The notes under the pieces were generated by a model that made no database searches, was not told where the DNA came from, and saw only the letters and a list, made by a program, of their open reading frames with translations. From the NCBI GenBank assembly GCA_008802785.1, contig VUYT01000014.1:372001-436000 (forward strand): a stretch of 64,000 nt of DNA, read 5' to 3'. The stretch comes from Symmetrospora coprosmae. Taxonomy: Eukaryota > Basidiomycota > Cystobasidiomycetes > Symmetrosporaceae. Positions 56,178-64,000 of the stretch are shown in pieces; position 1 is the stretch's first letter; every line of letters begins with the position of its first letter. A program made the translations under genes and the position numbers.

Positions 56178-59100
56178 CTACATGGGCACCAACGGGACCT
56201 GGCACGTCGGACAGCGGTTGTTTGTCAAAAAATACGAGCGTATACAGGGTTCCGCGTGGAAGACGTGACAGCATAGAGGTAGAACGGCTGCATATCGGGG
56301 AGCGTCAGCTAGTCCGTGGAAGCGGCGAGATCTGGACGGCAAGGGCTCACCAGCTAGCTCGTCCTCTGCGGTACGGCGAAGCGAGCGGCCCATCTCGATA
56401 AGCTCGCGCAATACGAACATGCTGTTTAGAAGGGAGCCAACGCACCTTTGAACTGGGTGAGGCAGATAGAACACCTGTTACAGGTCATGCCAAGACACGA
56501 ATGCTTCTGCTTCATTTTACCCTTCTTGTCGATTCTTCGGCGCTCGAGCTCTACGCGGCCGACTGGCAGGGAATCGATCTCTTCCGCAGTGGCTGGGCGC
56601 GTGGTACCCAGGACTTCATCGAGCAGCTGGGACGACTGGCAAAATCCACTCTCTCAGCAGATTGCTTCGCCACCTCCTTGCACACGCATTTCACTTACGT
56701 TCTCTGTCCCCCGATCCTCCATCTGAGAAATCATAACCTCCAGGTCCGTCACATCGGACTGATTCTGGGGCGGTGGTATCTCTTCTACAGAGTCGACCGG
56801 CTCTCGTAGCGTGTCGTTGGCAAGTGGCATAGTATATTGCTCATTTGCCGCAGTCACCGGTGCGGTGAAGGGATCTTCGCTGATCGGAGGGATTGGCAGA
56901 GGTCTTCGAGGGCGAGCGCGTTCTGTCTTGGGGCTGGAAGGAGGAAGCGTAGCATTCGGGACCGATGACGAGTAGACATGCCGCGGCCGACTATTCAGAG
57001 TCGCTCGAACATTCTCGCTGGGCGGGTTGTTGCCCGAGGGTGAAGAAAGATGTCGGGCCATGTCACTGGAACGCGATTGGGGCGATGGATACGCCATAGA
57101 CTGAGGTCTACGCGTTGCTCCGGATCTCTGTAGCATGCTGCCCGAAGGCGACCTTGCCCGGCCGTATATTCCGCCTGCAGAATCGTGGTCTGCGCGACGA
57201 GGGGTCAGATCCGCAAACGGGTTGCCTGGTGCGATTGTCTCATCGTCTGCGAGCTCTGGCGGATCAATCGACCGTATGCTCGCTGGACGGCTTGGAAGAG
57301 CCGGAGCAGCAGAAACCTGTCCTGACAGCTGAACTGGCAGCCGCCTCGCGGATAGGTCGTTTTCCGAGATGAACGGGTCGTGGTCCGGCACCAGCGCCTG
57401 GGCAGATGCTGATTGAGCCGCCGGAGCCGGATGATGAGGCACCGGTGGAAGCCTGCGAGCTTCCGGATGTTGTTGTGCGGGCTGAATATGGCGACGAGGC
57501 ATCGCCGGAACAGGCGCTGCCGCCGAGAAACCCTGGGAGCCGTCTAGGCCGAGGAAGCTAAGAGCCCTGGTGGTCGCGCTAGCTGCTAGCTGTGCCAGTA
57601 CTGGGGCATTGGAGTTGTCGTCGCGCCCCGCAGTTTCCCAGGCGAAGTTCGGGAGTCGTGGTTGCACTGAAAGCGGCTGCACCGGCTGCCCGACCGTCTC
57701 CCAATGATCTGTATTCTCGTCGGCTTCAGCGACACCGGACAGCGCTCCGGGCATAGTCCGAGCATCATTCCTGCCTGCCAGCTCCGGCCGCTCATCAAAC
57801 AGCCTTAAGGTCTTTGCCAGGTTTTCTTGTACGCTCGTGCTCTCCCATATGCCGCCCCACCGCTTGGCCGGTACTGGCGGAGGCTTTCGCTTGATACTTA
57901 GAGGCCTGGAAAGAATGGCAGAATGCCGCTTCCCATCCTCTGTTCTCCTCCACGAGGCTGCTGCCGTCTCTTTCTGACCGTCATAGCCATGAAGAGTACT
58001 ATTAGACGTTGAGGGTGGGCCGACTCCAGATGGCAGGGATACGAGCGATGACGCGGGCTTGTGTGTAGCCGAATCCTCGTCGGCAGAATCGCTATCGGAA
58101 TCCGATTTGCCTTCTCCTGGAGAAGATAACGAGGTCTCCTCGTTTGCATCACCTTCCGATGAACTCGAGGGAGAGTCGGTGGAGTGAAGGCTCGGTGATC
58201 GCTCCTGATGTCGAGACAGTTTGCGCAAATTGTCCATCGATAGCGGGTCGGACGTGACGCGAGGTGGCGCCCGGGGGAGTACCATCTCTGGGAGACTCGG
58301 TTCTTCTTCCGGTACTCCGACTCTAGCTGTGGATGGGCGTCGCTGGCCGGACGGAGAGCGCACGTCAGTCTCTACCGCCTTCTTGCCAGTCTTGGTGCCT
58401 TCCTTCCGTAAGTTGGCAATCCGCTTCGTGGTGCGCGAGGGTCCCGAGGTAGCGTTGGGTGTTGTGTCGGTAATTTTGCTCTGGGCGTGGCTGTTCACCG
58501 TCGCGGGCTCGGGGGCTAGCTGCGCCTGCTCTTGTACATTTACTGACCGCTGTGCCAGGCTCGCAGATGAGCCAGCACTGCTGGCCACTTGTGCGAGAGG
58601 CTGGAGCGCCCGCGTTGTAGAGGGCCGCGAGACGCTCCTGCTTTCACCTAGAGGCCTTGTTTCGAGATTTGCAGTCAGCTGCTTGACGAGCTCCGACATG
58701 GGTCGCTGTCCTGCATTTCCAGCTGCTGCTGACTGAGTTGGCTGTGTCTCTACAGTCGATACGGACTCGGCAGGTGCTGCTTCGGGCACCGCCGAGGTGC
58801 TGGAATCGCGACCGAGGGGCTTGCTCGTGGACCAGGTGGTTTTTGGCCGATCCACAATCGAGCTTTGCGGAGCAGGTGCCGCAGACGAAGCCGCGATAGC
58901 TGGACTCAGACCGCCACTGTTCGAGGATGGCGACCGTGGAGGCTGTACGCTAGAGCTGGTCGGCGACGTCTCAATGACGCTTCCGAGCGTCTTTGATGTC
59001 TGTCGCTCCGCATCAAAACGCTTCAGCCTGGCTCGACGGACCGAGCCGATGGACGGAAATCGGCCAGAAAGCGACTCTCGAATGTCGCTGGGAGATATCT

Positions 59101-62046
59101 GCCGCTGCTGCCCGGGCGACGCATGCCCATTCGGACTAGACATGGCAAGTGACAGCGATGTTGGAACGGGCGAAGGATGTGCAGTAGCTATCTGTGCAGG
59201 CTCGGCTTTGCTAAATGATTCCCGCGGATTTGCATATGGCCGAGAAAGCGAGCTTCCGACAGCGACGTGGTCGGCTGCCCGTTGCACACTTGTTGTGGCG
59301 TTTGAGGGCGGCTGTACGGTCAATGCAGGCACCTGCTGAGGTGCGTGCACCAGAGAAGCTGGGCTTATCGGAGTGGCGGCCAGTGGCGCAACCAGTGTAC
59401 GCTCTGTTGCCGGCGCAGGTGCCGAAGAATCCAAAACCGATGGATGCAGCCACCGAGAGGCGGACGCTACCGGCGCTGAGAGCGGAGACTCGTCAGGTGT
59501 CTGACGTCCTGCCGCTGCTGGCGACGTCTGAACGACCACCGGTCCAGGAGCCGTCCGAGCCATTCTCGCCGCCTGCGCTTCCTCCTTCGCCTTCTTCTGC
59601 ACTGAAGCCAGCAGTCTCAAGCGATCCTCCATGCCGAGTCCTTCTCTTCTCCATGCTTCCCAATGCCGGAGCTGCCATCGCCGCCTTTCTTCCTTGCGAC
59701 GGGCGCGGGATCCATCATCGCAATCTCCTTCGCTGTCCGAGACGAGGACGCCTTCGCCAACTGCACTTTGGTTCCGGCCTTGTGAGGACAGGAGGTCGAG
59801 CTCATTTTCTGATGATGCGTACCCTCGCTCGGCCTCAATGATTGCGCCGGGGTCGATGTCAGGCCAACCTTCGTCGGCGGACTCAGCGTCCTGGCCTGGC
59901 GTGCCTGTAGGCATGCCTTCGCCTGCATGCACGGGTCGCGTTTCGGGCGTAGGAGGCCGCGAGCGGAACTCTGGCGGTGGCGAGTCTGGCTCTCTCGGTA
60001 GATTGTTGTCCGTCGTCATGCCGGCATTGCTGTTTGCAGCCTCTCCGGCAGAGTCCCCTTCGTCGTTACCGCTCGAGCCGCCGAGGGCGTTCATGAAAGC
60101 GGCGGTGGTCGGCGAGTCGGGCATTGGCTCGGCAATGGCCTCCTCCGATGGCTGCGCCTCGACTTCAGCTTCAAAATCGGCGAGGTAGGCGTGCATCGGC
60201 GTATGCGCCAGAGTGATAGTGGTGAGGGGTGCCGACCAGGGAGGAGGCGGCGGCGATGAAGATCGAGGCGCTTCGTCCGGTTCTGCGAGAGTGGTCAAGA
60301 GAGTATGTGGTTCCTGATGGTCTGCTGGGATGATGCGAGCCATAGTGCCTTCGCTTGGCAGCCTTTCTACCAGATGCGGTCTGATCAGGCTCCGCGCTTG
60401 TGTAGCGGAAGGCACGCCGGCTGCGCCGGCGGCCGGACTGCGCACAGGTGCCGGAGAGGCTAGTAAGCGAGAGAAGAACATTCATCAGTCAGGCTACACA
60501 TCTGCATCAGCGTAAAGCGAACTTTCTCACCTGGCGAAGCCATCGTGCGCGGTTCGTTTCGCGTCGTTCTGCTCTGCTCGCCCGGTGACACGCCGGAAGA
60601 GATGACAGCAGGCGGCGCCAAAGCCGCTCGGGATGGTCTGCCATGGTCTGATGCAGAGGCGACATGCCGGACTTGTGGCGGCGGTGACATTGGCGCGACA
60701 GGCGCTAGCACGGGGCCCGGCAGTTGTGAGGGGCGAGATGAGGTTGCTGCAGCGGGTCTGTCCGACATGTTGGCAATGACAGAGGGCCTGCGCACGTCCA
60801 GGTTGGCATTCGTGAGCGCGGATCCTAAGATGGGCTGCTGTGGTTTGCTCCTGTGCGTTGGCTGTATTGACTGGCTGCTGCCACCGGCAGATCCTGCAGC
60901 CGATTCAAGCGGCTTGACTTTCTTCTTCTTCACCTTCACCTTGCTAGACTGTTCTGCCGCAGGCGAATCGAGTGTAGGTCTGGCACTGGTAGAGCCGCTT
61001 GGAGTTGTTATCGCAGGTGGCCCTCCGGAAGTTGCCAATAGACCGGTCGAGCTCTTCTTCTTGGTGACTGCCTTCTTCGGCTTGGGTATGGCTGGCGATA
61101 GTGAGCTGCCTACAGTGAGCACTGTCGTTCCTTTCGGCGTGTTGGCCTTAGACGATTTCGTCTTGATCTTGCTGGTGCTCTTGGCGCTCTTTTGCGATGC
61201 GCCAGCAGCGGAGGAGGTGGAAGCAATCGTATCCTGAAGACTGAAGCCATCGCTGAGGCTAGGAGGGCTAGTCGCGCCGTAGTTGCTGCTGGCAGAGACT
61301 GTCCTCGACAGGTCACCAGGGGAGCTCGTCCCGGGCAGGCTTAGGCTGCTGGTGCTCGTCGACGGGCGACGCAATCCGTCCAAGAAGGACGAAGGAGGCG
61401 ATGACACTGGTGGGGCGAGCCCAGCCATCCGGACGGCCTCTGCTATATCAATTGCGCCAATCTCCTGCACATTATCGGTCGGAGCCAGACTGCGTCCGCT
61501 CCTGCCTGTCGCCCGCCCTTTCCCCTTGACGTCCGGTGCTGCGGCCGGCACATATATGTCTGGCGATGGGTCCAGCCGGTGTCCTGTGGACGTAGCGGGT
61601 CGTTGCTGCTGCTGCTGGTGCAGCTTGGCCTTGACGTTCGCTGCTGCAGCCTGAGCGCCTTGCCCTGCACGGGACTGAAAGACGCTCCCGCTGTGGATGG
61701 GATACGGCACATCCGGCAGCGAGACTGTGCTGTAGCTGTAGGTAGGATGGTGCAGCCCCAGGCTGTCTGTGCTGGCAGCGGGTCCAGACCTTGGAAATGG
61801 AGAATAGCTTGGAACGGCTGCAGCGACGTCAGGCGGGGGGTTTCAGTTCATCTCAGCTCAGCTCGGGCTTGCCGCATCGCATCGGAGACTCGGCTCACTA
61901 TTGGTTGCAGTAAGACGCGCATTGAGTCCCGTACCCGCATTGCTGCTGCTGCCGCCTCCTTCCTCCCCTGGGCTGGTCAGGGGCGCTCTACGCTTCTTTG
62001 GCTTGCCGTCTCCAGCTCCAGCTGCTCCTCGGCTGGACGACCTCAT
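56178..62046 (-). CDS. Giant disordered protein with C-terminal RING-H2 (putative E3 ligase)
   Basis: Five exons, 62046-61899, 61817-60531, 60459-56699, 56635-56446 and 56287-56178, in phase, encode 1,831 aa. The first ~1,690 residues are Ser/Pro/Ala/Thr-rich and probably disordered, with Lys-rich patches (KVKVKKKKVKP, KPKKAVTKKKSS). The C-terminus becomes helical (SSQLLDEVLGTTRPATAEEI, then LERRRIDKKGKMKQKHSC). It ends in a RING-H2: C-x2-C in NRCSICLTQFK, then a splice, LPLCCHVFHAEPC (C-x-H-x2-H-x2-C) and NNRCPTCQVPL (C-x2-C). All eight ligands are present only after two introns are removed; the long exon alone stops at 56654. RING-H2 proteins recruit E2 enzymes. The substrate is unknown. 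No FHA, PA or membrane domain was found. It converges on separase (147 nt). Confidence 0.8.
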
Positions 62047-62591
62047 CGCCGCCCCGCTAGCCTAGTCTAGCCGGCGTGCCCGCTCTCACTGGCCTTTCAG
62101 GCTCGAGTGTGGTCGTAGGAGGGATCCATATCGTACAGTCAGAGTCGCTGGGCTGGGTTGGGATGGCACAGAGTCGGTGTGAGCAGATGTGCCTGTGGGC
62201 GTGCGGTGAAAGCCGCAACGGGGCACGCCAGGACTGGAAAGTGCAGTCATCAAGCATTAGGAAGGGAGACAATCAGGAAAGAAGACGGACGGAAAGGATT
62301 GGAACGAACGGTTCTGTTCGCTTTCGTGGCACTGTACTTGTACAACTCGCCTGCTGCTATTCATGTTGGGGCGTCGCTCAAACACATACTCGAGTACATG
62401 GGGCGGCCATCCCGAGCGCATGACGCGCATACAGCCACGACAAGGACAAGGTCCAGCGGGCGAGGCACACTACTGCCATGCACGCGTCAATCAGACAAGA
62501 TGGTACAAGAAGCCGTGAAAGACTGGGAGAGGGGTGAATGGAAGGCGAGATGTGAAGGCAAGAACCCTGGGTCGACTAGCATGGATCCGCA
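62047..62591. promoter_or_regulatory. Promoter region of the RING gene, 3' flank of CCR4
   Basis: About 545 nt between two minus-strand genes. No coding, RNA or repeat feature was recognised. Confidence 0.4.
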
Positions 62592-64000
62592 TCACCGGTT
62601 TGGCGGCTGACCGCTCAAGCGAAACTGTGGTCGCTGGCCAGAGCCCTGCTGGGACGACGCCGTCTCTGACGTCGGACGTATCTTGAACTCGGCGAGGATG
62701 TAGATGTGGTCTGACGGGAAGTGGGCGTTAGGGAAGCCGACAACCTTGTTCAGGTACGACTGGTCGACTTCGCCAAGCAGTGCCGTCACTGAGAGGGAAG
62801 ACGTCGTGTACCAGATGTAATCGATGTGGTCCTTGAAGCCCGGTGTGTAGTTGGTGATGGGCACGCCAGCAGGGTGGGTCCCTTCGAGATGCGAGTACGA
62901 CGACTTGAGCGCCAGGCGGTGCGACAAGCCCTCGGACGTGTAGTTGCCGTACACGTGGTGCATAAAGTCCTCGTGATCCTTCTCGAGCTTGCCATGGGCC
63001 ATGAAGTCGTACACACCAGAGCCCGGCACAGAGTTGAAATCGCCGCAGACGATGGTGGGAATGTCTGACCCGCTGCGGTACGACGGCGCCTTCCTTCCTT
63101 CGTACCCCTTGCCCAGGTTGAGCTTTGGCGGGAGGCGTGCAAAGTGGTCGGCGACCTTGCCAAGCTCCTCCATGAGCATGGCCGCCTGCACAAGCTTGAC
63201 GTCGCGGAACTTGGCGTCCCAGTACAGGTGCGCGTTGGCGACGATGACCCTTGCGCCAGAATCACGGTGCTCGAGCAGAGCAAGCACAGCAATGTTGTCC
63301 TTGGTCATGACCCTGTTGAACATGTCCTCCGTCTTTTTGAAGTCCGGCCGGCGCATGGCCACTTGGTTGAACTCGATAAGCTGCTGCTCCACCAGCTGGA
63401 AGGTCGCCTTCTTGTAGAAGGTCGCACAGCCATCAACATGCCGTCGCTCTTCCGACGACATGGTGCGCGCCTTCGTCCGCGGCCAGTGCACTCCCTCATA
63501 GCCGTGCTCCTCGAGCAGGCGCAGAAAGTAGTCCTCGTACTGCTCGCCATCAACTTCCTGTGAATAGGAATATGCGGTGTTAGCACTTCAGCGCTCCGTG
63601 GCTTGCGAGGACACTCTGTACCCACCTGAAGACAAAGGATGTCCGAGCCGCACCCCAAGATCTCCTGCAGAATGAGTTCCTTCCTGTAGTCCCAGCTGAG
63701 CGCCCAAGATGGCGTGTAGCCGTACATCTGGCTCGTTGCCATCTTCTCGCAGAGAATGTTGTAGCAGAACACGCTGAAGATCTCTGGCTCAGGCTGGCCG
63801 GCATCTGCCACACTGGGGAACGAGTCTGCCTCGATGGCAATCCACTCGCGGTCTGGCGGCGGGAGCGGGACGGGGCACGAGTCGCGCAGGTATGCGATAA
63901 GGCCCGACGTCCCTTCCTTTTCCATCAGCGACCGCATCGTGTCTGGCAATGGGTTGCCCTCGATGCCGAGCACGTCGAGCTGGTGCAGAGTGCCGAGCTC
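62592..64000 (-). CDS. CCR4: CCR4 deadenylase, 3' part (truncated by the window edge)
   Basis: At least two exons are in the window, joined where EILGCGSDILCLQ meets EVDGEQYEDYFLRLLEEHGY (GTGGGT...TTCACAG near 63626/63557). The 5' end continues beyond 64000. The visible N-terminal piece LDVLGIEGNPLPDTMRSLME is the end of the Ccr4 leucine-rich repeats, which bind Pop2/Caf1. The rest is an EEP-family nuclease: SVFCYNILCEKMATSQMYGY, PSWALSWDYRKELILQEI, Glu of LQEVD, NAHLYWDAKFRDVKLVQAAM, the Asp and Asn of VCGDFNSVPGSGVYDFMAHG, and the His of FPSDHIYILAEF. It degrades poly(A) tails in the Ccr4-Not complex. A Gln/Ser-rich tail ends SGQPPNR. Confidence 0.96.

Noticed and set aside
1-64000. Mobile or virus-like element
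   Set aside because: No transposase, reverse transcriptase, integrase or capsid motif, terminal repeats or target-site duplication was noticed in any frame.

Overview
This is a gene-dense, GC-rich stretch of a fungal nuclear chromosome. Genes lie on both strands. Introns are mostly 50-130 nt with GTGAGT/GTAAGT-type donors and CTGAC/CTAAC-like branch sites. The gene set is fungal: separase, CLASP, Sos7, Afi1, Nta1, Erg8, Tlg2, an OM14-like protein and a Kre9/Knh1-like wall protein. Long Ser/Pro/Ala-rich disordered tails, many introns and this base composition suggest a basidiomycete, probably Ustilaginomycotina; that placement is inference. I see no transposon, virus-like element, rRNA, tRNA, CRISPR or prokaryotic operon. 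I reconstructed 24 protein genes by joining exons whose reading phases agree across consensus splice sites. Exon limits quoted below come from that manual work.

Layout. 1-10.6 kb: SIMPL-domain protein (+), a small Cys/His-rich gene (-), CLASP/Stu1 (-), and a ten-exon zinc-finger/Ser-rich protein (+). 10.6-16.1 kb: Eaf6 (-), two tandem CYSTM genes (-), and ribosomal protein uL16/RPL10 (+). 16.8-22.7 kb: RNPS1-like splicing factor (-), t-SNARE Tlg2 (-), and phosphomevalonate kinase ERG8 (+). 22.9-35.1 kb: a large unknown Ser-rich protein (-), a TBC Rab-GAP (+), an F-box-like protein (+), and an OM14-like mitochondrial protein (-). 35.5-48.5 kb: Vps24/CHMP3 (-), Sos7 (-), a KLHDC4-like kelch protein (+), a degenerate alpha/beta-hydrolase (-), a Kre9-like secreted protein (+), Nta1 amidase (+), and Afi1 (-). 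48.6-64 kb: separase (+), a giant RING-H2 protein (-), and the 3' part of the CCR4 deadenylase (-).

Functionally the genes are independent housekeeping loci. Several fall into shared themes: mitosis (CLASP, Sos7, separase), membrane traffic (Tlg2, Vps24, the TBC GAP, Afi1), RNA (RNPS1, CCR4, RPL10), chromatin (Eaf6) and proteolysis (Nta1, RING, F-box-like). I found no convincing new multi-gene system. The observations most worth following are genes hidden by tiny exons: the Cys/His gene, the zinc-finger gene with an 11-nt exon, the CYSTM tails, and the RING reached across introns. A hydrolase lacking its nucleophile is also of interest.
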